Below are positions 1 to 5,738 of a DNA stretch of 5,954 nt, piece after piece; within the stretch, counting starts at the first letter, position 1, and every line of letters starts with the position of its first letter. Source of the DNA: Aliitabrizicola sp031425325 (GTDB lineage Bacteria > Pseudomonadota > Alphaproteobacteria > Rhodobacterales > Rhodobacteraceae). The notes under the pieces were generated by a model that saw nothing but the letters and a program-made list of their open reading frames with translations, searched no databases and was not told where the DNA came from. The stretch is taken from contig JANPJD010000012.1 in assembly GCA_031425325.1 (NCBI GenBank), positions 1-5,954 of the forward strand, in the 5' to 3' direction. A program made the translations under genes and the position numbers.

Positions 1-510
1 CTGCACGCGGGTGAACTGCGAGAACGACCCGTCATGCGTCTCGTAGCCCCAGATGCGCTGGCTGGGCGAGTACATCGGGTCGCCCCCGTTGCAATCCTCG
101 TCATCGCCGTCGTCCTGGTTGCAGTGGATGACCACTTCATCGCCGACCTTCCAGCGCTTGACCTTGTCACCGACCGCCCAGACGATGCCGGACGCGTCGG
201 AACCAAGAACCGCGTAGGGTTGCTTGTGGCCGTCAAAGACCGAAACCGGCTCCCCGAGCGCCGCCCAGACGCCATTGAAGTTGACGCCTGCCGCCATCAC
301 CAGGACCAGAACCTCGTTGCTGTCGATTTTCCAGGTGTCCACCACCTCCACCTGAAACGCGGTATCGGGGGGACCATGCCGCTCGCGCCGGATGGTCCAT
401 GCATACATCTGCGCCGGGACGTGACCCAAGGGGGGAAATTCGCCGATCTCGTACAGCGCCTTCAAGGGTGCATCATGGGTCAATTTCGGGTCCTGCGTGT
501 CCAAAGCCAT
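1..510 (-). CDS. ccr: Crotonyl-CoA carboxylase/reductase, N-terminal part (cut by window edge)
   Basis: The reverse strand reads open for exactly 170 codons from the ATG at 508-510 to base 1, beginning MALDTQDPKL, so the 3' part lies outside the window. Ccr catalyses NADPH-dependent reductive carboxylation of crotonyl-CoA to (2S)-ethylmalonyl-CoA, the defining cytosolic step of the ethylmalonyl-CoA pathway. The visible part is the N-terminal half of the medium-chain dehydrogenase/reductase catalytic domain. Family landmarks are EIGEFPPLGHVP (residues 21-32), AWTIRRERHG (37-46), AAGVNFNGVWAALGEP (73-88), GSDASGIVWAVGDKVKRW (103-120), the acidic HCNQDDGDDEDCNGGDP (129-145) and RIWGYET (152-158). 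Asn79 and Tyr156-Glu157 fall where the Kitasatospora enzyme has CO2-binding-pocket residues; that mapping is from memory. An in-frame TGA lies just upstream (AGG TGA CCC ATG), which fixes the start. The family is about 430 residues, so roughly 40% is present. The gene runs in the same direction as the acyltransferase gene, 115 bases behind it. Confidence 0.96.
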   Translation of the reverse strand, partial: MALDTQDPKLTHDAPLKALYEIGEFPPLGHVPAQMYAWTIRRERHGPPDTAFQVEVVDTWKIDSNEVLVLVMAAGVNFNGVWAALGEPVSVFDGHKQPYAVLGSDASGIVWAVGDKVKRWKVGDEVVIHCNQDDGDDEDCNGGDPMYSPSQRIWGYETHDGSFSQFTRVQ

Positions 511-513
511 GGG

Positions 514-519
514 TCACCT
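514..519 (-). promoter_or_regulatory. Ribosome binding site of ccr (AGGTGA)
   Basis: The reverse strand reads AGGTGA, then CCC, then the ccr ATG. Three bases look too short a gap, but AGGTGA pairs with the 5' half of the anti-Shine-Dalgarno sequence. In the full AGGAGGTGA register this equals a normal spacing of about 7 bases from the GGAG core. The TGA in this site is also the in-frame stop that rules out an upstream start. Confidence 0.6.
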
Positions 520-571
520 GTGCAATCGTCATGGGTACGCCGCAGCGCAGAATCGCCGACGGTTCCGAGGA

Positions 572-600
572 AATCTAGGATCTGGGGCGCAATATTGCAA
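572..600 (-). promoter_or_regulatory. Candidate sigma-70-type promoter of ccr
   Basis: On the reverse strand TTGCAA (595-600) is followed by a 17-base spacer and TAGATT (572-577). Each hexamer matches 4 of 6 consensus positions at the ideal spacing. Transcription would begin near 565, giving a leader of about 55 bases. The -35 hexamer and the start of the spacer lie within the GCAATATTGC palindrome, so a protein bound there would touch the promoter directly. This is a pattern match only. Read-through from the acyltransferase gene is an alternative source of ccr transcript. Confidence 0.4.
587..600 (-). promoter_or_regulatory. Candidate operator upstream of ccr (AATATTGCGC with palindrome)
   Basis: On the reverse strand TTGCAATATTGCGC contains a perfect 10-base palindrome, GCAATATTGC (589-598), in otherwise GC-rich surroundings. 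Its last ten bases, AATATTGCGC, recur exactly in front of ecm at 2154-2163, also reading toward the gene. The TTGCAA-like half-site recalls the TTTGCAAA-type sites I remember for RamB/ScfR acyl-CoA-responsive regulators of acetate and propionate metabolism. That family link is inference; no regulator gene is in the window. Confidence 0.35.
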
Positions 601-625
601 CAATAAATGCCGTTGTTTTGAAACT

Positions 626-1987
626 TTATGTCTGCGGCGCTGCAGCATCAGCTGGGGCCGTCGGCACCGAGGCGGCATAAAACTGCAGAACCGCCCGTTC
701 GGATGCAACAGGTTGCAGGTCACGCGTGACCAGCCCGCGTGCGATCAGCGGTGCAAGACCTTCGCTCAAGGTGGCCTCGATGCCCTGAGGCGGCAGTTTC
801 ATCACCGCGCCCGCTGCAACAAGCCGTGCAATCAGGGTCTGAACCCGCTCCCGCAGCTCGTCGCGAGAGGTGGCCCCGTCATCAAGCGCTGCCGCCACAA
901 GCGGGACCGGCAGGACCGGCACGACCGCTGCGATCGCCGACATCAGCCTTGCGCCCAAGGCGTCCACCGTGCCGCCCGTCGCAAGAAACGCGCGCAGCGA
1001 GATCGGCGCACCAAACCCGGCCGCGGCCGTGCCAAATCCCTTGAACCGACCCCGGAACCGGTTCCACAGCATCCGCAGCGTATATCCCAGCACGCGCAGG
1101 GGCCGGTTGCGAAACCTGCGCCCGCCCTCGGACGCCGCCGCAATCAGCACGCGGTCTTCCAGCACCCGGTCATAGCCCAGACCGACCGGAACAAAGACGA
1201 CGTCGCGACCACCCGCCAGGACGCCTTCCACGATATAGCTGAGCAGCCCCATCTTGGCCGGCCCAACGCGACCATCCAGGCTCAGACCGCCCTCGGGAAA
1301 GATTGCCTGCGTCGTCCCATCCGCAGTCGCGATCTGGACATAGCGCGCCAGAACCTTGCGGTAGAGCGCGTTGCGGCTGCCGCGGCGGATGAAATAGGCG
1401 CCCATGGCCCGGATCATCGCCGAAAGCGGCCAGATACGCGCCCATTCACCGACCGCGTAGGAAATGGCCGAGCGGTCCGCGACAAGCCAGGTGATCAGCA
1501 CATAATCCATGTTGCTGCGATGGTTCATCACGAAGATGACCGTGGCCTTGGGGTCGATACGGGCCAGCGCCGCATCGACGCGGCCAACCCGCACCCGGAA
1601 CAGCATCCGGCTGAACGCCTTGGCGGCGCGGGTCGCAAAGCCGAAGTAAAGCGTTGCGGAAAATCCAGGAACGATCTCGCGCGCATAGCGCCGCGCTTCT
1701 TCAAACGCCACGCTGCCGGGGACGCGCGTGTCGGCGGCATGTTCGCTGACCGCCTCCAGCACCTGTGCGTCATAAAGCAGCCGCACGATCATGTCCTGCC
1801 GCCGCGCCAGCTTGAAGGGTTCGATCTTGCGCTCCAGCCGGGCGTTGACCCGTAGCAATGCGCGCTCCATCCGGCGGCGAAAGAACCAGCGGATGCCCGG
1901 GCCGATGATCCGGTCCAAAGTGGCGATGGCCGCAAGCAACCCTGCGACCCATAGCAACCAGACAGGAATTTCCACCGTGCCGAACAT
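626..1987 (-). CDS. PlsC/PlsB-type glycerolipid acyltransferase
   Basis: This 453-residue protein has the four LPLAT motifs in order: motif I NHRSNMD (155-161; catalytic His156 and Asp161 in the HX4D pattern), motif II GAYFIRRG (196-203), motif III FPEGGLS (230-236) and motif IV VPVGLGYDR (266-274). Such enzymes move a fatty acyl group from acyl-ACP or acyl-CoA onto glycerol 3-phosphate or 1-acylglycerol 3-phosphate at the inner face of the cytoplasmic membrane. A hydrophobic stretch at about 7-25 (VEIPVWLLWVAGLLAAIATL) followed by an Arg-rich segment (33-51) suggests an N-terminal membrane anchor. The protein is longer than typical PlsC (about 240-270 residues): about 150 residues precede the domain, and about 180 follow it, ending in an Ala/Pro-rich tail (438-453). 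Motif IV and the long C-terminus lean toward a PlsB-like glycerol-3-phosphate acyltransferase, but the acceptor cannot be decided by eye. ATG 1985-1987 is taken as the start although no strong Shine-Dalgarno site precedes it. The gene sits between ccr and ecm and diverges from ecm. Confidence 0.88.
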   Translation of the reverse strand: MFGTVEIPVWLLWVAGLLAAIATLDRIIGPGIRWFFRRRMERALLRVNARLERKIEPFKLARRQDMIVRLLYDAQVLEAVSEHAADTRVPGSVAFEEARRYAREIVPGFSATLYFGFATRAAKAFSRMLFRVRVGRVDAALARIDPKATVIFVMNHRSNMDYVLITWLVADRSAISYAVGEWARIWPLSAMIRAMGAYFIRRGSRNALYRKVLARYVQIATADGTTQAIFPEGGLSLDGRVGPAKMGLLSYIVEGVLAGGRDVVFVPVGLGYDRVLEDRVLIAAASEGGRRFRNRPLRVLGYTLRMLWNRFRGRFKGFGTAAAGFGAPISLRAFLATGGTVDALGARLMSAIAAVVPVLPVPLVAAALDDGATSRDELRERVQTLIARLVAAGAVMKLPPQGIEATLSEGLAPLIARGLVTRDLQPVASERAVLQFYAASVPTAPADAAAPQT

Positions 1988-2006
1988 CGGCGAGAGCCTA
2001 GCCGAT
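1986..2006 (-). repeat. Inverted repeat overlapping the acyltransferase start codon
   Basis: Perfect 6-base arms, ATCGGC (1986-1991) and GCCGAT (2001-2006), flank a 9-base loop. In the reverse-strand transcript the 3' arm includes the A and U of the start codon, so folding would hide the start. The loop reads TAGGCTCTC; TAGGCT is also a poor -10 candidate (with TTGCGG at 2017-2022, 16-base spacer), which would give an almost leaderless mRNA. Short arms in GC-rich DNA arise easily by chance. Confidence 0.3.
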
Positions 2007-2041
2007 CCATGCCGCCCCGCAATCGTCTTTCAGACTGACGC

Positions 2042-2098
2042 AAATATCCCGGGGACGGCGCGGCAAAGCCGTGACGGGGGCAGCGCCCCCCTTGCCGC
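2042..2098 (+). repeat. G/C-run hairpin repeat, copy 1 (divergent intergenic region)
   Basis: The element opens with AAATATCCCGGGG (2042-2054) and ends in a tight hairpin, GGGGGC (2076-2081), loop AGC, GCCCCC (2085-2090). ACGGC (2055-2059) pairs with GCCGT (2068-2072). A longer 7-base outer stem, GCGGCAA (2060-2066) with TTGCCGC (2092-2098), could enclose the GC hairpin instead of the ACGGC/GCCGT stem. Copies 2 and 3 have the same plan: an ATATCC-like lead-in, a G run, then facing G and C runs. I associate this pattern with Rhodobacterales intergenic regions, usually just behind genes. Here no plus-strand gene precedes it in the window. Confidence 0.6.
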
Positions 2099-2109
2099 AA
2101 TGCAGCGAA

Positions 2110-2139
2110 TTGACATCGGCATAAAGTGTCCGCTATCTG
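2110..2139 (+). promoter_or_regulatory. Candidate promoter of ecm
   Basis: A perfect -35 consensus, TTGACA (2110-2115), is followed after 18 bases by TATCTG (2134-2139), which keeps only the TAT of the -10 consensus. Transcription would start near 2146 with a leader of about 32 bases. A second partial -35, TTGACG (2144-2149), has no room for a -10 before the start codon. The strong -35 with a weak -10 would fit a promoter needing an activator, but this is a pattern match only. Confidence 0.38.
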
Positions 2140-2153
2140 TTTCTTGACGAAAG

Positions 2154-2165
2154 AATATTGCGCAA
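2154..2165 (+). promoter_or_regulatory. Candidate operator upstream of ecm (AATATTGCGCAA)
   Basis: AATATTGCGC (2154-2163) repeats the 10-mer found upstream of ccr and here extends into the perfect palindrome TTGCGCAA (2158-2165). It lies 12 bases before the ecm ATG and, with the candidate promoter at 2110-2139, just after the predicted transcription start. That is a position more typical of repression than activation. A related broken palindrome, TTGC-C-GCAA (2092-2100), lies about 66 bases upstream inside the hairpin repeat. Confidence 0.35.
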
Positions 2166-2170
2166 AGGTG
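2164..2170 (+). promoter_or_regulatory. Ribosome binding site of ecm (AAAGGTG)
   Basis: AAAGGTG ends 7 bases before the ATG at 2178-2180, a usable spacing. A second AGGTGG (2172-2177) abuts the start codon. An in-frame TGA at 2145-2147 with no ATG or GTG after it leaves 2178 as the first possible start. The site overlaps the TTGCGCAA palindrome, so a protein bound there could also affect translation initiation of existing mRNA. Confidence 0.55.
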
Positions 2171-2177
2171 CAGGTGG

Positions 2178-4133
2178 ATGACCAAAGACGCCCCGTGGCT
2201 CTTTCGAACCTATGCCGGACATTCGACGGCGGCCGCCTCCAATGCGCTTTATCGCGGCAACCTTGCCAAGGGCCAGACGGGGCTGTCGGTCGCCTTCGAT
2301 CTGCCGACCCAGACCGGATATGACAGCGATCATCTGCTGGCGCGGGGCGAGGTCGGCAAGGTTGGCGTGCCTGTAGCACATCTTGGGGACATGCGCGCCC
2401 TCTTTGCCGATATCCCGCTGGATCAGATGAACACGTCGATGACGATCAATGCCACGGCCCCGTGGCTTCTGGCGCTGTACATCGCGGTCGCCGAGGAACA
2501 GGGCGCGGATATCGCGGCGCTGCAAGGGACCGTGCAGAACGACATCATCAAGGAATATCTGAGCCGCGGCACCTATATCACCGCGCCCGCGCCCTCCTTG
2601 CGGATGATCACGGATGTTGCGGCCCATACCCGCCAGCATCTGCCCAAGTGGAACCCGATGAACGTGTGCAGCTATCACCTGCAGGAGGCAGGGGCCACGC
2701 CGGAGCAGGAGCTGGCCTTCGCCCTCACGACGGCCTGCGCCGTCCTCGACGATCTGCGTGGCAAGGTGGCCCCGGGTGATTTTCCGGAAATGGTCGGCCG
2801 CATCAGTTTCTTCGTCAATGCAGGCATCCGCTTTGTCACCGAGATGTGCAAGATGCGCGCCTTTGTCGATTTGTGGGACGAGATCTGCCGCGACCGATAT
2901 GGCATCGCAGAGGCCAAGTACCGCCGCTTTCGCTATGGCGTGCAGGTCAATTCGCTGGGCCTGACCGAACAGCAGCCGGAAAACAACGTATACCGCATCC
3001 TGCTGGAAATGCTGGCCGTCACCCTGTCGAAAAACGCCCGCGCCCGCGCCGTGCAACTGCCCGCGTGGAACGAGGCGCTCGGCCTGCCCCGCCCGTGGGA
3101 TCAGCAGTGGTCGCTGCGGATGCAGCAAATCTTGGCCTATGAAACCGACCTGCTGGAATACGATGACCTGTTCGACGGCAACCCGGCCATCGACCGCAAG
3201 GTGACCGACCTCAAGGACGGCGCGCGCGCGGAACTGGCCCAGATCGACGCGATGGGTGGGGCGGTCGCGGCCATCGAGTACATGAAGGGCCGCCTCGTCG
3301 AGGCCAATGCCGAGCGCATCGGACGCATCGAGTCGGGCGAGACCGTCGTCGTCGGCGTGAACCGCTGGACCGGAGGCGAACCTTCGCCCCTGACCACCGG
3401 GGACGGATCGGTCATGGCCGCCGACCCGCAGGCCGAGGCCGACCAGATCGGCCGGCTGCGCCAGTGGCGGGCGGCCCGCGACGAAGGCAGGGCCGCGTCG
3501 GCGCTGCGCGACCTTCGGGCTGCGGCGCAGTCCGGGGCCAACATCATGCCGCCGTCCATCGCGGCGGCGAAGGCGGGCGTCACCACGGGCGAATGGGGAG
3601 CGGTCATCCGCGAGGCCTTCGGAGAGTACCGCGCCCCGACCGGGGTCAGCCGCGCGCCGTCGAACCGCACCGAGGGGCTGGAGCCGATCCGCGATGCGGT
3701 CGACGCCGTCTCCACACGTCTTGGGCGGAAGCTGACCTTCCTGATGGGCAAGCCCGGGCTCGACGGTCATTCCAACGGGGCCGAGCAGATCGCGGCCCGC
3801 GCCCGCGACTGCGGGATGGAGTTTCACTATGAAGGCATCCGCCTGACCCCGGCCGAGATCGTCGCGGCGGCCGCCGATCGAGAGGCGCATGTGGTGGGCC
3901 TGTCGATCCTGTCGGGCAGCCACCTGCCCCTTGTCGGCGATGTGCTGGAACGGATGCGGGCGGCGGGCCTCGGCGACGTGCCGCTGATCGTGGGCGGGAT
4001 CATCCCCGACGAGGATGCCGCCCAGCTTCGCGCCCTCGGAGTGGCCGCGGTCTACACACCCAAGGATTTCGAGCTGAACCGGATCATGATGGACATCGTC
4101 GGCCTCGTCGACGCGATCGCTCGAGCGGCCTGA
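2178..4133 (+). CDS. ecm: (2R)-ethylmalonyl-CoA mutase, adenosylcobalamin-dependent
   Basis: This complete 651-residue protein is called MeaA-like in older annotations. Ecm rearranges (2R)-ethylmalonyl-CoA to (2S)-methylsuccinyl-CoA in the cytosol, downstream of Ccr in the ethylmalonyl-CoA pathway. Residues 1 to about 390 form the acyl-CoA mutase TIM barrel, opening with PWLFRTYAGHSTA (6-18) and LSVAFDLPTQTGYDSD (36-51). NTSMTINATAPWLLALY (85-101) and NSLGLTEQQPENNVYR (258-273) are conserved substrate-domain segments. From about 515 onward lies the B12-binding domain: DGHSNG (529-534) is the DXHXXG motif with His531 as lower cobalt ligand, SIL (576-578) the SXL motif, and VGGIIP (605-610) the GG loop. 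Length and the YGVQVNSLGLTEQQPENN signature fit Ecm rather than methylmalonyl-CoA mutase (about 710-740 residues), and nearby ccr supports this. The isobutyryl-CoA mutase family is a less likely alternative. The gene is read away from the acyltransferase and toward lpd. No lesion is visible. Confidence 0.96.
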   Translation: MTKDAPWLFRTYAGHSTAAASNALYRGNLAKGQTGLSVAFDLPTQTGYDSDHLLARGEVGKVGVPVAHLGDMRALFADIPLDQMNTSMTINATAPWLLALYIAVAEEQGADIAALQGTVQNDIIKEYLSRGTYITAPAPSLRMITDVAAHTRQHLPKWNPMNVCSYHLQEAGATPEQELAFALTTACAVLDDLRGKVAPGDFPEMVGRISFFVNAGIRFVTEMCKMRAFVDLWDEICRDRYGIAEAKYRRFRYGVQVNSLGLTEQQPENNVYRILLEMLAVTLSKNARARAVQLPAWNEALGLPRPWDQQWSLRMQQILAYETDLLEYDDLFDGNPAIDRKVTDLKDGARAELAQIDAMGGAVAAIEYMKGRLVEANAERIGRIESGETVVVGVNRWTGGEPSPLTTGDGSVMAADPQAEADQIGRLRQWRAARDEGRAASALRDLRAAAQSGANIMPPSIAAAKAGVTTGEWGAVIREAFGEYRAPTGVSRAPSNRTEGLEPIRDAVDAVSTRLGRKLTFLMGKPGLDGHSNGAEQIAARARDCGMEFHYEGIRLTPAEIVAAAADREAHVVGLSILSGSHLPLVGDVLERMRAAGLGDVPLIVGGIIPDEDAAQLRALGVAAVYTPKDFELNRIMMDIVGLVDAIARAA

Positions 4134-4140
4134 CGTCGGC

Positions 4141-4194
4141 TTTCATTCTGGCTGAAATAATCCTCGGGGGGCGACAGAACGCCGAGGCCCCCCG
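4141..4194 (+). terminator. Probable bidirectional terminator / hairpin repeat copy 2
   Basis: This element lies between the convergent stops of ecm and lpd. It starts with a small inverted repeat, TTTCA (4141-4145) and TGAAA (4153-4157), then AAATAATCCTCGGGGGG. Two exclusive folds are possible: CCTCGG (4162-4167) with CCGAGG (4182-4187), or CGGGGGG (4165-4171) with CCCCCCG (4188-4194). No U-run follows on either strand, although ATTATTT follows the stem on the lpd side. If it terminates transcription it would act on both genes, perhaps with Rho. The order of parts matches copy 1 at 2042. Confidence 0.6.
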
Positions 4195-4212
4195 CTCCGC
4201 TAGGCAACGTCC

Positions 4213-5601
4213 TCAGGCGTGGATCGCGCCGTCGCCGCAGGCGAGGGCCGCCTCGCGCATCGCTTCCGAGAAGGTCGGGTGCGCGTGGCAGGTCAGCGCC
4301 AGGTCCTGCGCCGAGGCCCCGAACTCCATCGCGACGCAGACCTCGTGGATCAGGTCGCCCGCCATCGGGCCGATCACATGGCAGCCCAGGATGCGGTCGG
4401 TCTCGGCATCGGCCAGAAGCTTGACGAAGCCCTCGGCCTGGAAGACCGCCTTGGCGCGCGCATTGCCCATGAAGGGGAACTTGCCGACCTTGTAGGCGCG
4501 GCCTGCCGCCTTCAACTGCTCTTCGGTCTGGCCTACATTCGCCACTTCGGGCGTCGTGTAGATGACGCCGGGGATCGCGTCGTAGTTCACATGGCCCGCC
4601 CTGCCCGCAAGGATCTCGGCCAAGGCCATCCCCTCGTCCTCGGCCTTGTGCGCCAGCATTGGCCCCATGATCGCATCGCCGATGGCGTAAAGGCCGGGTA
4701 GGCTTGTCGCGAAATGCGCGTCGGTCTTGACCTGCCCGCGCGGCAGCATCTCGACCCCCAGCGTCTCAAGGCCAAGGCCGGCGGTGTAGGGCTTGCGGCC
4801 GGTGGCGACGAGCACTGCCTCGGCCTCGATCGTGGCCTCGCTGTCGTCGCGGCGCAGCTTGTAGTGGACCGTGGCACGCCCGTCCGCGACCTCGGCCCCC
4901 TGCACGGCGGCACCGAGGACGAAGGTCAGGCCCTGTTTGGTCAGGATCTTCTGGAAGGCCTTCGCGATTTCGGCATCCATGCCGGGCGTGATGCCGTCGA
5001 GATACTCGACCACGGTCACCTTGGTGCCGAGCCGGGCATAGACCGACCCCATTTCGAGCCCGATGACGCCCGCGCCGATCACCACCATCGACGCCGGGAT
5101 GCGCCCCAGCGCCAGCGCGCCGGTCGAGGTGAGGATGGTCGTCTCGTCCACCGGCACACCCGGCAGGGTCGCAGCCTCGGACCCCGTTGCGATCACGATG
5201 TGCTTGGCCTCGTGGGTTTCGTCGCCGACCTTGACCTGACCGGCGGCCGGGATCGTGCCCCAGCCCTTCAGCCAGGCGACCTTGTTCTTCTTGAACAGGA
5301 ACTCGATCCCCTTGGTGTTCTGTCCTACCGTGTCGGCCTTGTAGCCCTGCATCCGGCCCCAGTCGACGGTTGGGGCGGCCCCCATCAGGCCCATCTTCGC
5401 GAAGTTCTCATGCGTCTCGTGCAGCATGTGCGTGGCGTGCAGCAGCGCCTTCGAGGGGATGCAGCCGACATTCAGGCAGGTGCCGCCCAGCGTCTCGCGC
5501 CCCTCGACGACCGCGACCTTGAGGCCAAGTTGCGCGCAGCGGATCGCGCAGACATATCCGCCGGGACCGGCGCCGAGGATGATGACGTCGAAGCTGGCCA
5601 T
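4213..5601 (-). CDS. lpd: Dihydrolipoamide dehydrogenase (E3 of 2-oxoacid dehydrogenase complexes)
   Basis: This 462-residue flavoprotein reoxidises dihydrolipoyl groups on E2 and passes the electrons to NAD+; it acts in the cytosol as a homodimer. All functional parts are visible. GAGPGG (10-15) is the FAD Rossmann loop. GGTCLNVGCIPSK (39-51) holds the redox disulfide Cys42/Cys47. GAGVIGLE (176-183) is the NAD-binding loop, ending in Glu199 of VTVVE, as expected for NAD rather than NADP. GLYAIGDA (303-310) is the second FAD motif. HAHPTFSE (439-446) in the dimer interface supplies the catalytic pair His441/Glu446. There is no N-terminal lipoyl domain, unlike some E3 proteins in pyruvate dehydrogenase clusters. 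The upstream MAPEG gene on the same strand is the arrangement I recall for the sucA-sucB-lpd (2-oxoglutarate dehydrogenase) operon in Rhodobacterales, so this is probably that complex's E3. The start is supported by an AAGGAG site. Confidence 0.97.
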   Translation of the reverse strand: MASFDVIILGAGPGGYVCAIRCAQLGLKVAVVEGRETLGGTCLNVGCIPSKALLHATHMLHETHENFAKMGLMGAAPTVDWGRMQGYKADTVGQNTKGIEFLFKKNKVAWLKGWGTIPAAGQVKVGDETHEAKHIVIATGSEAATLPGVPVDETTILTSTGALALGRIPASMVVIGAGVIGLEMGSVYARLGTKVTVVEYLDGITPGMDAEIAKAFQKILTKQGLTFVLGAAVQGAEVADGRATVHYKLRRDDSEATIEAEAVLVATGRKPYTAGLGLETLGVEMLPRGQVKTDAHFATSLPGLYAIGDAIMGPMLAHKAEDEGMALAEILAGRAGHVNYDAIPGVIYTTPEVANVGQTEEQLKAAGRAYKVGKFPFMGNARAKAVFQAEGFVKLLADAETDRILGCHVIGPMAGDLIHEVCVAMEFGASAQDLALTCHAHPTFSEAMREAALACGDGAIHA

Positions 5602-5608
5602 GGGGAGT

Positions 5609-5614
5609 CTCCTT
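5609..5614 (-). promoter_or_regulatory. Strong ribosome binding site of lpd (AAGGAG)
   Basis: The reverse strand reads AAGGAG, a 7-base gap (ACTCCCC), then ATG. This is a near-ideal Shine-Dalgarno site and fixes the lpd start. It is the strongest ribosome binding site in the window. Confidence 0.8.
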
Positions 5615-5683
5615 GCCGTTCAATATGTCTTTACGGGATCGGGTTGGCGGAAAAAAGGCCGGAGCGCAGGGGGAGAGCGGGCC

Positions 5684-5720
5684 GGGGGGGTTCACACCCC
5701 CCGCACCCCCCGTGGGATAC
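5684..5720 (-). terminator. G/C-run hairpin behind the MAPEG gene / repeat copy 3
   Basis: On the reverse strand, 18 bases after the MAPEG stop, GTATCCCAC is followed by two tandem six-G runs separated by TGC, then TGTGAA, then a seven-C run. The C run (5684-5690 on the plus strand as G7) can pair with either G run; the nearer pairing (5685-5690 with 5697-5702) leaves a 6-base loop. There is no immediate U-run, but a T6 tract appears about 28 bases further on (plus-strand A6, 5651-5656). It sits between the MAPEG gene and lpd and may attenuate or terminate transcription, or protect the 3' end of upstream mRNA. It has the same plan as copies 1 and 2. Confidence 0.55.
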
Positions 5721-5738
5721 TTGTGGACAGAAAATGTA

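Noticed and set aside
511..534. Small upstream ORF (ATG 22 bases before the ccr ATG, 19 codons, overlapping ccr out of frame)
   Set aside because: It has no ribosome binding site and its length is unremarkable; a regulatory uORF cannot be supported from one sequence.
34..606. A 190-codon plus-strand open frame over the ccr region
   Set aside because: It is the complement of the Ccr coding frame, which has unmistakable family sequence.
599..617. AACAA/TTGTT inverted repeat behind the acyltransferase stop as a terminator
   Set aside because: A five-pair AT-rich stem with a 9-base loop and no U-run is too weak to call.
497..1855. A 452-codon plus-strand open frame across the ccr leader and acyltransferase
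   Set aside because: The product is Arg/Pro/His-rich without domain signatures and lies opposite a gene with all four LPLAT motifs, so it is a shadow frame.
2133..3923. A 596-codon open frame antisense to ecm
   Set aside because: It overlaps a fully recognisable B12 mutase and gives an Arg/Gly/His-rich protein with no known motif. Long open antisense frames are expected opposite GC-rich codon usage.
2178..4133. Methylmalonyl-CoA mutase as the identity of the B12 mutase
   Set aside because: The protein is about 60-90 residues too short, its substrate-domain signature fits Ecm, and it lies beside ccr.
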